Shown: positions 16,829-26,460, numbered from the stretch's first letter. The stretch is 37,188 bases of DNA from Chloroflexota bacterium (GCA_010092885.1 JAADYX010000018.1:1-37188); one strand, 5' to 3'. Notes: generated from the letters alone by a model not told the origin. Translations and numbers: made by a program.

Positions 16829-17896
16829 TCATTCTCCTATCATCTCTGCGACAGCACGCCGCACACGGGCATCATCATCGATTGTTTCCAGCGGGTCCTT
16901 ACGCAGCCGGTGCTGAAGGGCCAATGCTGCCACTCGCCCGATATCAGCGGCTGCAACCGCCTCGCGACCTTCAAACGCGGCCAGAGCAGTCGCTGCCCGG
17001 CACAACGTCAGTTCGCCGCGGTGGCCGTCAACTGCCAGTTCAACGCACAACCTCGCCGCCGCCCTGACTGCTTCATCGGTCAGCTCGACGGTGTGCAGGT
17101 TTTCTACGGCAGCAGCCAACTGCTCGCGCAGGCGTTCCTGCTCCGGTTCCCAATCTTCAGCGAACCGCACGGGGTCGGCGTCAAAAGCGCGCCGCCGCCG
17201 AACGATCTCCACCCGCTCGTCGATATCCGCAATGGTGCGGATGCGGGCGTGCAGCCCGAACCGGTCGAGCAGCTGCGGGCGCAGATCGCCTTCTTCCGGG
17301 TTGCCGCTGCCAACCAGCACAAACCGCGCCGGGTGCCGGATGCTGATCCCCTCGCGCTCCACCACGTTTACGCCGCTGGCCGCCACATCAAGCAGCAGAT
17401 CCACCAGGTGATCCTCCAGCAGGTTGACCTCATCAATGTAGAGAAACCCCCGATTGGCGCGCGCCAGCAGGCCCGGGGCAAAGACCTGCACCCCATCGAC
17501 CAGGGCACGCTCAACATCCAGCGAGCCAACCACCCGGTCCTCCGTGGCTCCCAGCGGCAGATCAACCACCGGCACCGGGCCGATCTCTGATTCGCCGGCA
17601 TCATGTGTGGTGCAGTAGGGGCAAACCGGCGAAGGCGCAGCCGGATCGCAGTTATAGGGACAGTGCGCGACCTTTTCCACTGGAGGAAGAAGCGCAGCCA
17701 GCGCACGCACGGCGGTACTCTTGCCCGTGCCGCGATGGCCCATGACCATCACACCGCCGATGCTGGGATCGATCACGCACAGCAGCAGCGAGAGCTTAAG
17801 ATCGGCCTGGCCGACAATCGCCGTGAAGGGAAAAACCGTGGCCTGGCCCCCTGCGGATCGCGTCGCAGGGGCAGAACCATTTGGAAAGGCTGTCAT
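16829..17896 (-). CDS. bchI: Magnesium chelatase ATPase subunit I
   Basis: 355 residues, typical of BchI. Walker A is GHRGTGKST (near 53-61) and Walker B is FLYIDEVNLLEDH. The sensor strand FVLVGSGNPEEGDLRPQLLDRFG is complete, so this is an active AAA+ ATPase. An insert after Walker A has four Cys (C79, C83, C92, C95; CPYNCDP then CPYC), which could bind a metal or form a redox switch. BchI forms hexamers that work with BchD to power BchH. The ATG at 17894-17896 has AAGGA six bases upstream; an upstream ATG at 17923 lacks one. As the first gene of the unit it faces the divergent hyp operon across 192 bases containing a CRP/FNR-like dyad. Confidence 0.93.
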   Translation of the reverse strand: MTAFPNGSAPATRSAGGQATVFPFTAIVGQADLKLSLLLCVIDPSIGGVMVMGHRGTGKSTAVRALAALLPPVEKVAHCPYNCDPAAPSPVCPYCTTHDAGESEIGPVPVVDLPLGATEDRVVGSLDVERALVDGVQVFAPGLLARANRGFLYIDEVNLLEDHLVDLLLDVAASGVNVVEREGISIRHPARFVLVGSGNPEEGDLRPQLLDRFGLHARIRTIADIDERVEIVRRRRAFDADPVRFAEDWEPEQERLREQLAAAVENLHTVELTDEAVRAAARLCVELAVDGHRGELTLCRAATALAAFEGREAVAAADIGRVAALALQHRLRKDPLETIDDDARVRRAVAEMIGE

Positions 17897-18011
17897 GTAA
17901 TGTCCTTCTAAATTGATGTACACAGCATGCCATTATGAGACGGGCAGGGCCTCACAGGCTTACCCTATGACAGAATCGGAATCGACACGCATAACAGACA
18001 GCACCTTTTTC

Positions 18012-18055
18012 TATGAAAAATGTCATATGTAGCCGATCCGGTACGCTGCTACAAT
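18012..18055 (+). promoter_or_regulatory. CRP/FNR-like dyad and promoter upstream of the hyp operon
   Basis: TATGA-N6-TCATA lies at 18012-18027, a perfect 5-base dyad with the spacing of CRP/FNR-family sites. An extended -10 box (TGCTACAAT, TACAAT at 18050-18055) follows; the -35 region is poor. If transcription starts near 18061, the dyad centre is about 42 bases upstream, the classic place for an activator that replaces a -35 box. It may also affect the divergent bchI. Which regulator binds is unknown. Confidence 0.55.
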
Positions 18056-18088
18056 GGGATACACCCCACGTAAGCAAAGGAACCAGGC

Positions 18089-19408
18089 ATGGAACGCATC
18101 CTCATCATGGGGGCCGCAGGCCGTGACTTCCACAACTTCAATACAGTTTTTCGTGACAACAACACGTATCAGGTTGTAGCATTCACCGCCACGCAGATCC
18201 CCAACATCGAAGGCCGCGCCTATCCGGCAGAACTCGCCGGTGTCAATTATCCGGATGGCATCCCGATCTATCCGGAGGAGCAGCTCACCGAACTGATCCG
18301 GGAGCACGATATCGACCAGGTGGTCTTCTCGTACAGCGATATCAAGCACGAGTACGTGATGCACCGCGCATCCGAAGTGATCGCCGCCGGCGCGGACTTC
18401 CGCCTGGTCGGTCTGAAGCACACCCGGCTGGCTTCAACCAAACCAGTCATCTCTGTGGGTGCCGTTCGCACCGGTTCGGGTAAAAGCCAGACCACACGCC
18501 GCATCTCGCTGATCCTGCGTGACATGGGCTACCAGGTCGCCGTGATCCGCCACCCGATGCCCTATGGTGATCTGGCCAAACAGGCGGTGCAGCGCTTTGC
18601 CGACTACGATGACCTCGACAGGCACAAGACCACCATCGAGGAACGCGAGGAATACGAGCCCCACCTCGACAATGGCATGATCGTCTTCGCCGGGGTGGAC
18701 TATGAGCGCATCCTGCGGCAGGCCGAAGAAGATGCCGACATCATCCTGTGGGATGGCGGCAACAACGACCTGCCTTTCTATCAGTCCGATCTGCATGTTG
18801 TGATCGCGGACCCACACCGGCCCGGCCATGAGAATACGTATCATCCCGGCGAGGCTAACGCCCGCATCGCCGATGTGTTCGTGATCAATAAGGTGGATAC
18901 TGCCGATCCGGATGCGGTTATCGGCCTGCACGAATCGCTGCACAACCTCAACCCGGACGCCGTTGTGATCGAAGCCGCTTCGCCTTTGTTTGTCGATGAC
19001 CCGGCGGCCATCCGTGGGAAACGGGTGCTCGCTATTGAGGACGGGCCGACCCTCACCCACGGCGAGATGGCTTATGGGGCGGCATGGATCGCTGCCCGCC
19101 GCTTCGGCGCAGCCGAGATCGTCGATCCACGCCCATACGCTGTGGGCACAATCAAAGACACGTTCGCGAAATACCCGACCACCGGCAACGTGCTGCCCGC
19201 CATGGGCTACGGCAGCGAGCAGATCCGCGAGTTGGAACAGACAATCAACGATGCCGATGTTGATCTGGTCATTGTGGGCACCCCCATTGACCTGACACGC
19301 ATCCTGCATATCGATAAGCCCAAACAGCGTGTCCGCTACGAACTTCAGGAGATCGGGCAGCCCACCCTGCAAGAGCTCCTGCAGGAAAAACTACAGCCCG
19401 TAGGTTGA
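18089..19408 (+). CDS. Cyclic 2,3-diphosphoglycerate synthase-like P-loop GTPase
   Basis: 439 residues. Residues 1-105 form a Rossmann-like domain (MERILIMGAAGRDFHNFN). From about 118 a SIMIBI-type P-loop domain follows, with Walker A GAVRTGSGKSQ (124-134), a Walker B-like WDGGNND (222-228) and an NKVD motif (267-270) that predicts GTP specificity. The whole chain resembles the cyclic 2,3-diphosphoglycerate synthetase of thermophilic methanogens, for which bacterial homologues have no proven role. It is the first gene of the hyp operon, with one base between its stop and hypF. HypB, the GTPase that inserts nickel, belongs to the same broad SIMIBI class and is absent here, so a role in hydrogenase metal-centre assembly is a reasonable but unproven inference. 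The ribosome site is AAGGAACC. Confidence 0.8.
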   Translation: MERILIMGAAGRDFHNFNTVFRDNNTYQVVAFTATQIPNIEGRAYPAELAGVNYPDGIPIYPEEQLTELIREHDIDQVVFSYSDIKHEYVMHRASEVIAAGADFRLVGLKHTRLASTKPVISVGAVRTGSGKSQTTRRISLILRDMGYQVAVIRHPMPYGDLAKQAVQRFADYDDLDRHKTTIEEREEYEPHLDNGMIVFAGVDYERILRQAEEDADIILWDGGNNDLPFYQSDLHVVIADPHRPGHENTYHPGEANARIADVFVINKVDTADPDAVIGLHESLHNLNPDAVVIEAASPLFVDDPAAIRGKRVLAIEDGPTLTHGEMAYGAAWIAARRFGAAEIVDPRPYAVGTIKDTFAKYPTTGNVLPAMGYGSEQIRELEQTINDADVDLVIVGTPIDLTRILHIDKPKQRVRYELQEIGQPTLQELLQEKLQPVG

Positions 19409-19409
19409 T

Positions 19410-21653
19410 ATGACTACGCGGCCAGGCAGAAGGCAGCGCATCCGGGTAACGGGTGTCGTACAGGGGGTCGGATTCCGCCCATTTGTATATGGCATCGCGC
19501 TGCGCTTCGGGCTGGCTGGCCACGTCGGTAATGACAGCGGCGGGGTCTTCATCGAAGTCGAAGGCCCCGCCGACAACCTCAATTCCTTTGTCGAGGCGCT
19601 GCGCTCTGAGCCGCCCCCGTTGGCCCATGTTGAGCGGATCACCGTTGAAGAGATGCAAACACGCGGCGATGATGATTTTGTCATTGTGCACAGTGAGGCA
19701 CACCCGCAGCGCGCCACCCTGATCTCACCTGACCTGTGCACATGCGACGACTGCCTGCGTGAACTCACTGATCCGGCTGACCGGCGCTACCGCTATGCGT
19801 TTATCAACTGCACCAACTGCGGTCCGCGCTACACGATCATCCAGGACATCCCCTATGATCGCCCGCTGACGACCATGGCCGCCTTCCCAATGTGCCCGAC
19901 CTGCCAGGCCGAATATGACGATCCGTTGGACCGCCGCTTCCACGCTCAGCCGAACGCTTGCCCTGACTGCGGGCCGCAGATCTGGCTGGAAGAGGCCGGG
20001 GTCCGGCTGGCAGGCGATGCCATCGCAGCAGCCCAGCGCATCATCGCCGACGGGGGGATCGTGGCCATCAAGGGATTGGGCGGATTCCATCTGGCCTGTG
20101 ATGCTGCCAATGATAATGCAGTGGCCCGGCTGCGCGAACGCAAGCACCGACCGGCCAAACCGTTCGCCCTGATGGCCCCAAGCGTGCAACAGGTCCGCAC
20201 TTTCGCCCACCTAGATCCGGCGGAAGAAGCAGCCCTGACGAGCCGCGAGCGCCCAATACTGCTGCTGCGCAAACACGAACCAAACACGCTCTCAGCTCGC
20301 ATCGCCCCTGGGAATGCAACCATCGGGGTGATGCTGCCCTACACACCGCTGCACTTTTTGCTCGTCACAGACAGGCCCTTCGTGATGACCTCCGGCAATA
20401 TCTCCGGCGAGCCTATCGTCACGGACAATGACGACGCGCGCCTTAAACTGGGTGGTCTGGCGGATGCCTTCCTGATGCACAACCGCGCTATTCACACACC
20501 CTGCGACGACAGCGTCATCCGCCGGTTCCAAGGCGTGGATCTGCCCGTGCGCCGGTCGCGCGGGTACGCTCCCTTCCCGATCCGGCTGCCGCTGGCCGCA
20601 CCGCCCCTGTTGGCCACCGGCGGCGAACTCAAGGCGACGTTCTGCCTGGCAGAAGGCGAAAAGGCTTTCATGAGCCAGCATATTGGGGATATGGCCAACC
20701 TCAGCACGTTGGATGCCTTCACTCACGCAGCGGACCATATGGCCCGATTGTTCCGCATCGAACCCGAAGCGATCATCACCGACAGCCATCCGGGGTATCT
20801 CTCCAACCGGTGGGCCCACGAGCAGAGCACCTCCTTGGTTGAAGTGCAGCATCATCACGCCCACATCGCTGCCGTGATGGCCGAACACAGCCACCCAAAC
20901 GAACCGGTGATCGGCTTCGCTTTTGATGGCACGGGCTATGGTACCGACGGCACCATCTGGGGTGGCGAGGTCCTTATCGCGGACTACGGCACGTTTGAGC
21001 GTGCCGCATACCTCAAACCGGTGCCGCTGGCCGGGGGTGATGTCTCGGTGCAACGGCCATACCGGCTGGCGATGTCCCATCTATACGCCGCGGGGTTGGA
21101 TTGGGACATCCCCACGCTCGCCATCTGCCCGCCTGAAGAGCGCCAGATCCTCGAACGCCAGTTCACGATTGGCCTGAACACAGTCCCAACCAGCAGCATG
21201 GGCCGCCTGTTTGATGCGGTTTCCGCCCTGGCCGGAGTCTGCCAGCACGCCACCTATGAGGCACAGGCCGCCATTGAACTGGAGTCAATCGCGGCGCACG
21301 ACGTGCATAAGGGCTACTCCTTCGCGTTGGATGGCGCCGTTATCGATCCCGCCCCCGTGATTGCTGCCATAGTCACGGATTTGAACGCGGGCGCGCCCGC
21401 GCCGGTGATCGCCGCGAAGTTCCATAATGCGGTCGCCGCGATGATCGCGCGGGTGGCCGCGCACCTACGCGATATTCACGGAGTGCACACTGTTGCCTTC
21501 AGCGGCGGCGTCTTCCAGAACACCCTGCTGTTGGAAAAAACACGCCCTCATCTCACCGATTTCAACGTACTCACGCATCGCCTGGTGCCACCCAACGACG
21601 GCGGGCTTGCCCTCGGGCAGGCAGCCATCGGGTCGCACCGGCTGACCCGCTAA
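19410..21653 (+). CDS. hypF: Hydrogenase maturation carbamoyltransferase HypF
   Basis: 747 residues, full length. The acylphosphatase domain is at the N-terminus (VVQGVGFRPFVYG, then GHVGNDSGG) with its Arg and Asn. Two zinc-finger pairs follow (CTCDDCL, CTNCGPRY, CPTCQAEY, CPDCGPQ). A YrdC-like domain then covers about 200-380 and a Kae1-like domain covers the rest (HHHAHIAAVMAEH, GFAFDGTGYG). HypF makes carbamoyl-AMP from carbamoyl phosphate and ATP and transfers the carbamoyl group to the C-terminal Cys of HypE, the first step in making the cyanide ligands of the NiFe centre. It starts one base after the GTPase gene and is followed by hypC after 12 bases. Confidence 0.95.
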   Translation: MTTRPGRRQRIRVTGVVQGVGFRPFVYGIALRFGLAGHVGNDSGGVFIEVEGPADNLNSFVEALRSEPPPLAHVERITVEEMQTRGDDDFVIVHSEAHPQRATLISPDLCTCDDCLRELTDPADRRYRYAFINCTNCGPRYTIIQDIPYDRPLTTMAAFPMCPTCQAEYDDPLDRRFHAQPNACPDCGPQIWLEEAGVRLAGDAIAAAQRIIADGGIVAIKGLGGFHLACDAANDNAVARLRERKHRPAKPFALMAPSVQQVRTFAHLDPAEEAALTSRERPILLLRKHEPNTLSARIAPGNATIGVMLPYTPLHFLLVTDRPFVMTSGNISGEPIVTDNDDARLKLGGLADAFLMHNRAIHTPCDDSVIRRFQGVDLPVRRSRGYAPFPIRLPLAAPPLLATGGELKATFCLAEGEKAFMSQHIGDMANLSTLDAFTHAADHMARLFRIEPEAIITDSHPGYLSNRWAHEQSTSLVEVQHHHAHIAAVMAEHSHPNEPVIGFAFDGTGYGTDGTIWGGEVLIADYGTFERAAYLKPVPLAGGDVSVQRPYRLAMSHLYAAGLDWDIPTLAICPPEERQILERQFTIGLNTVPTSSMGRLFDAVSALAGVCQHATYEAQAAIELESIAAHDVHKGYSFALDGAVIDPAPVIAAIVTDLNAGAPAPVIAAKFHNAVAAMIARVAAHLRDIHGVHTVAFSGGVFQNTLLLEKTRPHLTDFNVLTHRLVPPNDGGLALGQAAIGSHRLTR

Positions 21654-21665
21654 TGGAGGTTCATT

Positions 21666-21929
21666 ATGTGCCTGGGCATACCCGGAAAAGTTACCGAGAT
21701 CTACGAACAACAGGGCATCACCATGGGCAAGGTCGATTTTGGCGGCATCCAAAAGGAGATCTGCCTGGCTTATGTACCTGAGATCGAAGTTGGCGAATAC
21801 ACCATCGTGCACGTGGGGTTCGCCATCACCCGTCTGGATGAAGAGTCCGCCATGGAAACGCTCGCCCTGATTGATGAGCTGGGCATATTGGAAGAGGAAT
21901 TGGGTGTCCCCGATGAAGTATCTGACTGA
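21666..21929 (+). CDS. hypC: Hydrogenase assembly chaperone HypC
   Basis: 87 residues. The N-terminus MCLGIPGKV carries the essential Cys2 that holds the Fe(CN)2CO unit, and the protein has the small OB-like fold of HypC/HupF. HypC forms a complex with HypD and later with the large-subunit precursor to deliver the iron centre. The tail is longer and more acidic than the minimal HypC ([17 protein letters not shown]). The ATG follows a GGAGG site; the gene overlaps hypD by 17 bases, so translation is coupled. Only one HypC copy is seen, consistent with serving one hydrogenase. Confidence 0.93.
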   Translation: MCLGIPGKVTEIYEQQGITMGKVDFGGIQKEICLAYVPEIEVGEYTIVHVGFAITRLDEESAMETLALIDELGILEEELGVPDEVSD

Positions 21930-23016
21930 GTTCCGTGACCCGGAGAAAGCCCGCATCCTGTTCGATGAGATCGCCAACATCACAACCCGTCCGTGGGCCA
22001 TCATGGAAACCTGCGGCGGCCAGACGCACTCCATAATCCGCAACGGGATCGACCAGCTGCTCCCCGATAAGATCGAGCTGATCCACGGGCCCGGCTGCCC
22101 GGTCTGCGTCACCTCCCTGGAAATGATCGACCGGGCGCTGGCCATCGCCGCCGAACCGGGCGTGATCTTCTGCTCCTTCGGCGATATGCTGCGCGTGCCC
22201 GGCAGCGGCAAGGATCTGTTCACGATCAAGAGCGAAGGCGGCGATGTCCGCATCGTCTACTCTCCGCTGGATGCTGTCCGCATGGCACAGCAAAACCCGG
22301 ACCGGCAGGTGGTGTTCTTTGGCATTGGGTTTGAGACAACCGCCCCGGCCAATGCGATGGCGGTCCACCAGGCCAAACAGCTTGGTCTGGCAAACTTCTC
22401 CATGTTGGTCTCGCATGTGCTGGTTCCACCTGCTATTGAGGCGATCATGCAGTCGCCAACCAACCGTGTGCAGGGCTTTCTGGCGGCGGGGCATGTGTGC
22501 AGCGTGATGGGCACCTGGCAGTACGAACCCCTCGCTGAACGCTACAATGTGCCCATCGTGATCACCGGCTTTGAGCCGCTTGACATCCTCGATGGCATCC
22601 GCCGGTGTGTGATTCAGCTGGAGGCGGGCCGCACTGAAGTCGACAATGCGTATGCTCGCGCCGTGCAGGAGAAAGGCAATTTGCCCGCGCAGCAGCTGCT
22701 GGCAGAGGTTTTCGTGCCGGCAGACCGCAAATGGCGCGGCATCGGCCAGATCCCGCAGAGCGGGTGGCGGCTCTCCGATGCCTACGCCGAGTTCGATGCG
22801 GAACGCCGCTTCGATGTCGGCGGCATTGTCACACAGGAGTCCGCGGTGTGCCGCAGTGGTGATGTGCTGCGCGGTCAGATCAAGCCACACGAGTGCCCGG
22901 CCTTTGGCAAGGAATGCACACCGCGCAGCCCGTTGGGTGCAACGATGGTCTCCAGCGAGGGAGCCTGCGCCGCCTACTACCAGTACGGACGTTTTGCCAC
23001 GCTGGAGCAGGCATGA
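21913..23016 (+). CDS. hypD: Hydrogenase maturation scaffold HypD
   Basis: 367 residues, typical length. Key motifs are METCGGQTH, with the Cys that helps hold iron, GPGCPVCVT with a redox pair, GFETTAP, and a C-terminal set of Cys that binds a [4Fe-4S] cluster ([27 protein letters not shown]). HypD with HypC receives the iron and its CN and CO ligands. The start is the ATG at 21913 inside hypC; an ATG 42 bases upstream would add residues with no family similarity. The stop TGA overlaps the hypE start. Confidence 0.95.
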   Translation: MKYLTEFRDPEKARILFDEIANITTRPWAIMETCGGQTHSIIRNGIDQLLPDKIELIHGPGCPVCVTSLEMIDRALAIAAEPGVIFCSFGDMLRVPGSGKDLFTIKSEGGDVRIVYSPLDAVRMAQQNPDRQVVFFGIGFETTAPANAMAVHQAKQLGLANFSMLVSHVLVPPAIEAIMQSPTNRVQGFLAAGHVCSVMGTWQYEPLAERYNVPIVITGFEPLDILDGIRRCVIQLEAGRTEVDNAYARAVQEKGNLPAQQLLAEVFVPADRKWRGIGQIPQSGWRLSDAYAEFDAERRFDVGGIVTQESAVCRSGDVLRGQIKPHECPAFGKECTPRSPLGATMVSSEGACAAYYQYGRFATLEQA

Positions 23017-24068
23017 GCGATCTCGACTTTGAGGGATGGACCTGCCCGCTGCCGCTGCGCGACCATCCGAACATCATCCTTGGGCACGGGGGCGGAGGCA
23101 AACTCTCCGCTGAACTGGTTGAGCATCTCTTCCTGCCCGCCTTCCAAAACGAGCACCTTGCCAGCCTCGGCGACTCCACCGTGCTCGATCTCGGCGGGCA
23201 GCGGCTGGCCTTCTCGACCGACTCCTTTGTGGTGCAGCCGCTGTTCTTCCCGGGGGGCAGCATCGGCGATCTGGCCGTGCATGGCACCGTCAATGATGTG
23301 GCAATGAGCGGTGCACAGCCTCTCTACCTGAGCGCGGGCTTCATCGTGGAAGAGGGGCTGCCCCTCGCAACCCTCGGCGGGATTGTCACCCGGATGGGGG
23401 AGGCCGCGCGTGCGGCAGGGGTGATGCTCGTCACGGGGGATACCAAAGTCGTCGACCGGGGCCATGGTGATGGTGTCTACATCAACACCAGCGGACTCGG
23501 CCTCATCCCGGAAGGGGTGCATGTTGCCGCCCACCGCGCAAGCCCGGGCGATGCCGTCTTGGTGAGTGGCACCCTCGGCGATCATGGCATGGCGGTGATG
23601 AGTGTCCGTGAAGGGCTGGAATTCGAAACGGTGATCGAGTCGGACTCGGCACCGCTCAACGGCCTTGTCGCCGATCTGCTGGCCGCCGTGCCCGATGTGC
23701 ACACCCTGCGCGACCCAACACGCGGCGGCGTGGCCTCCGCCCTCAATGAGATCGCACGGGCGGCGGGTGTTGGCATTCTGCTGGAAGAACGGCATCTCCC
23801 CGTCAAACCGGCGGTGCAGGCCGCCTGTGAACTGCTCGGCATGGATCCGCTGTACGTAGCCAATGAGGGCAAACTCATCGCGATTCTGCCCGGCGAGCAC
23901 GCCGATGCAGCCTTGGCCGCCATGCAAGCACACCCCCTCGGTTCAGACGCCAGGTTGATCGGTCATGTCACCGAAGCGCACCCCGGCATTCTGGCCGTGC
24001 GTACTGCCTTCGGTGCGACGCGCGTCGTTGATATGCAGGTCGGTGAACAGCTGCCCCGGATCTGCTAG
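23013..24068 (+). CDS. hypE: Hydrogenase maturation protein HypE
   Basis: 351 residues of the PurM-like ATP-binding fold. The ATP-binding Gly-rich stretch (LGHGGGGK near 23-30), [13 protein letters not shown] and GDTKVV are present. The chain ends in PRIC, and the terminal Cys is the one carbamoylated by HypF and dehydrated to thiocyanate, the donor of the cyanide ligands. The ATG at 23013 overlaps the hypD stop (ATGA). It is the last gene of the plus-strand unit and meets the protease gene tail to tail; the two stop codons share the palindrome CTAG. Confidence 0.95.
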   Translation: MSDLDFEGWTCPLPLRDHPNIILGHGGGGKLSAELVEHLFLPAFQNEHLASLGDSTVLDLGGQRLAFSTDSFVVQPLFFPGGSIGDLAVHGTVNDVAMSGAQPLYLSAGFIVEEGLPLATLGGIVTRMGEAARAAGVMLVTGDTKVVDRGHGDGVYINTSGLGLIPEGVHVAAHRASPGDAVLVSGTLGDHGMAVMSVREGLEFETVIESDSAPLNGLVADLLAAVPDVHTLRDPTRGGVASALNEIARAAGVGILLEERHLPVKPAVQAACELLGMDPLYVANEGKLIAILPGEHADAALAAMQAHPLGSDARLIGHVTEAHPGILAVRTAFGATRVVDMQVGEQLPRIC

Positions 24069-24499
24069 CCCTCCACCAGACGGGTGATATGCGCCAGCAG
24101 ATCAGGAAGGGCGGCTTCAACACGTGCGGAGAGAGGTGCACCCAGGTCAAAGTGGGTGGTTAGCAGACCCGTCAACATCACAGCCGGATAATGCTGATAC
24201 AGCTCCTGCGTGACGGCCAGCAGCAGCCCCGGCGTCAGATGGTGCAGCAAGGGCGGCATGGTCCGTGTGGGCTGCACCTGCTGCGTGTAGATCTGCCCTG
24301 CAGGGGAGCCGTCGCGGGCATCAACCAGCACTACACGATTGTAGCCCACCAGGCGAAGTGCCAGATCCGGCGTGAGCTGGTGGAAGCACCACAGATCGGC
24401 TGCTAAAGCACGCTGAGTGAGGTGATCAATAACCACCTCACCCAGCCGGTCGTCACCGCGTATGGGGTTGCCATACCCGATGATCAGTGTCTCAGCCAC
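24065..24499 (-). CDS. [NiFe]-hydrogenase maturation endopeptidase (HyaD/HycI type)
   Basis: 144 residues. The N-terminus (LIIGYGNPIRGDDRLG) matches the GxGNxxxGDDxxG signature in which Glu/Asp residues bind the nickel of the immature large subunit. LVDARDG follows in the right place, and a His within LLTTHFDLGA is a candidate third ligand. The enzyme removes the C-terminal tail of HoxH after nickel is inserted. It starts with GTG at 24497-24499, overlapping the end of hoxH by eight bases, with GAGG upstream. It is the last gene of the hox operon, which makes HoxH its natural substrate. Confidence 0.9.
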   Translation of the reverse strand: MAETLIIGYGNPIRGDDRLGEVVIDHLTQRALAADLWCFHQLTPDLALRLVGYNRVVLVDARDGSPAGQIYTQQVQPTRTMPPLLHHLTPGLLLAVTQELYQHYPAVMLTGLLTTHFDLGAPLSARVEAALPDLLAHITRLVEG

Positions 24500-25910
24500 G
24501 CAGCGCCTCTTCGATCACAGCACCTGCCGGATCGAGCAGCTGCACCCGCAGCGGGATCTGCGCGCTGGCATGGGTTGAGCAGCTCAGGCAGGGGTCAAAC
24601 GTACGGATGACCGCCTCCACCCGGTTGAGCATACCCTCAGAGAGGTTTTCCCCATCGATGTAGCGGCGCGCGACTTGCAGCACACCGCGGTTCATGGCCA
24701 GGTTGTTATGCGTCGTTGCGACTACAAGGTTGCCGCCGGTAACTACCCCCTGCTCATCGACCTCATAGTGATGGATCAGGGTGCCGCGCGGCGCTTCTGT
24801 CACACCGATGCCCTCGCTGACATTCGCCGATGCGTGTGCTCTGACGCGCGGATTGAGGATGCTCGGCTTGTCCAGCAGGTCCTCGATGCGCTCCACCGCG
24901 TGCAGGCACTCAATGAGCCGCGCATAGTGGAAGTAGAAGGAGCTCAGATGGTTCAGGCCGCGGTATTCGGCCAGTTCTTGATCGGCTTCCGGTGTGCCCA
25001 TTTTACCGATCACGTTAAGCCGGGCCAAGGGACCCACACGGTAGATCCCATCCGGATAGCCCATCGGTTTATAGTATGGTGACTTGAGATAGCTGTCCGG
25101 TTCAACCGCCTCCCCGATGTAGTCTTGATACTCGGTGCGATGGAAATCCGCCAGGATCTCGCGGCGTGTCGAGTCGACAACACGCAGCCGCCCACGGTAC
25201 AGTTCCAGCACATCCTCACGCTCGTCGACCAACGTCATGAACAGCGTGGGGAAGTTGGCAAACACACGCGCCTCTTCGTGATAGTCCGCCATGGCGCGCT
25301 TGAACCAGTCCAGCGAACGGCGCACCAGCGCTTTGATCTCCGGCAGTTCTGCCAGGATTGTCTCACGGACACCCGCGTCAAGCGGTTCGCTGACACCGCC
25401 TGCCACGATCCATGTCGGGTGAATGCGCCGCCCTGCCATGCGTTCGATGATCTTCTGCCCGAAGCTGCGCAGCCGCACACCATCACGCACGATCTCGGGG
25501 TGCGTTTCCAACAGGCCGAAGATGCTGCGCTTGGCCACATCGGACTCCATCCCGAGCAGAAAATCCGGGGAGGAGAGGTAGAAGAAGCTCAACGCATGGG
25601 ATTGGAGCAGCGAGGCATAGTTCACAATCCGGCGTAGATCGGCGGCAGTACCCTCCACACGCACGGACATGATCGCCTCGCACGCCTGCGCGGCGGCCAA
25701 CTCATGGCTGATCGTGCAGATGCCACAGATACGCCCCATGATGCCGGGCAGTTCGTAGAACGGACGTCCCTCGATAAACTTCTCAAAACCACGATATTGG
25801 GTCACGTGGAAGCGGGCATCCGCCACACTGCCATCCTCACCCAGTTGAATGGTGATTTTGGAATGGCCTTCGATGCGGGTGACCGGATCGATGGTAATCG
25901 TTTGAGTCAT
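24492..25910 (-). CDS. hoxH: NAD-linked [NiFe]-hydrogenase large subunit HoxH
   Basis: 472 residues. The first nickel motif is RICGIC (60-65) and the second is DPCLSCSTH (439-447), giving the four Cys that hold the NiFe site. The 25 residues after His447 are the tail that the maturation protease removes. The sequence TIDPVTRIEGHSKI at the N-terminus and the overall length fit group 3 hydrogenases of the bidirectional HoxH type. The partner is HoxY, 13 bases upstream, and electrons flow to NAD through HoxE/F/U. The ATG at 25908-25910 has GGAGG eight bases upstream. All metal ligands are present, so an active enzyme is expected. Confidence 0.93.
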   Translation of the reverse strand: MTQTITIDPVTRIEGHSKITIQLGEDGSVADARFHVTQYRGFEKFIEGRPFYELPGIMGRICGICTISHELAAAQACEAIMSVRVEGTAADLRRIVNYASLLQSHALSFFYLSSPDFLLGMESDVAKRSIFGLLETHPEIVRDGVRLRSFGQKIIERMAGRRIHPTWIVAGGVSEPLDAGVRETILAELPEIKALVRRSLDWFKRAMADYHEEARVFANFPTLFMTLVDEREDVLELYRGRLRVVDSTRREILADFHRTEYQDYIGEAVEPDSYLKSPYYKPMGYPDGIYRVGPLARLNVIGKMGTPEADQELAEYRGLNHLSSFYFHYARLIECLHAVERIEDLLDKPSILNPRVRAHASANVSEGIGVTEAPRGTLIHHYEVDEQGVVTGGNLVVATTHNNLAMNRGVLQVARRYIDGENLSEGMLNRVEAVIRTFDPCLSCSTHASAQIPLRVQLLDPAGAVIEEALRG

Positions 25911-25923
25911 GGGTTCTGCCTCC

Positions 25924-26460
25924 TCAAGCACCGGGGCGTGTTTTGTCGTTGAGCTTGGGTTTGCGACCGGCCAGCAGCTCGGTGATCACGAAGTAGATGA
26001 CATCGGCTGAAGGTGGGCACCCCTGCATAAAGATATCCACCGGCACGATCTCATGGATCGGGCGTACCACCGGCAGCAGCCTCGGTATGATAGAGTCCGG
26101 CACCTGCTGCCCGGCTGTGGCCGTCTCGATGTAGCCCGTCTCAAGGATCGCGTCCGTGCCAAATGGATTGCGCATCGTCGGGATGTTGCCTGCTACCGCA
26201 CAGTCGCCCAGCGCGATCAGCGTAGTGGTGTGCTCGCGGATCTTGCGGATCTTGTTGAGGTCATCCTCACTGCTCACGGCCCCTTCAACAAGTGCGATAT
26301 CCACATGCTCGGGATAGTCCTTGCGATCGACCAGCGGCGTGTAGACAAATTCCACATGCTCGGCCAGCTCGATCAGGCGTTCATCCATATCAAAGATGGA
26401 CATGTGACAGCCTGAGCAGCCGTCCAACCAAACAGTGGCCACGCTTACTTTCTCACTCAT
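25924..26460 (-). CDS. hoxY: Hydrogenase small subunit HoxY
   Basis: 178 residues, the short type of small subunit found in HoxY and in F420-linked enzymes. Cys ligands for the single proximal [4Fe-4S] cluster are visible in DGCSGCHMS (near 14-19), LGDCAVAG and QGCPPSAD. The larger subunits of uptake hydrogenases have extra cluster motifs that are missing here, as expected. It passes electrons between HoxH and the HoxU module. Its start overlaps the end of hoxU by eight bases, so translation is coupled. No twin-arginine signal is present, so the enzyme is cytoplasmic. Confidence 0.92.
   Translation of the reverse strand: MSEKVSVATVWLDGCSGCHMSIFDMDERLIELAEHVEFVYTPLVDRKDYPEHVDIALVEGAVSSEDDLNKIRKIREHTTTLIALGDCAVAGNIPTMRNPFGTDAILETGYIETATAGQQVPDSIIPRLLPVVRPIHEIVPVDIFMQGCPPSADVIYFVITELLAGRKPKLNDKTRPGA

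Noticed and set aside
18434-19372. Minus-strand frame of 312 residues opposite the GTPase gene
   Set aside because: The plus-strand gene has a P-loop, NKVD motif and operon context; the opposite frame has no recognisable motif or ribosome site.
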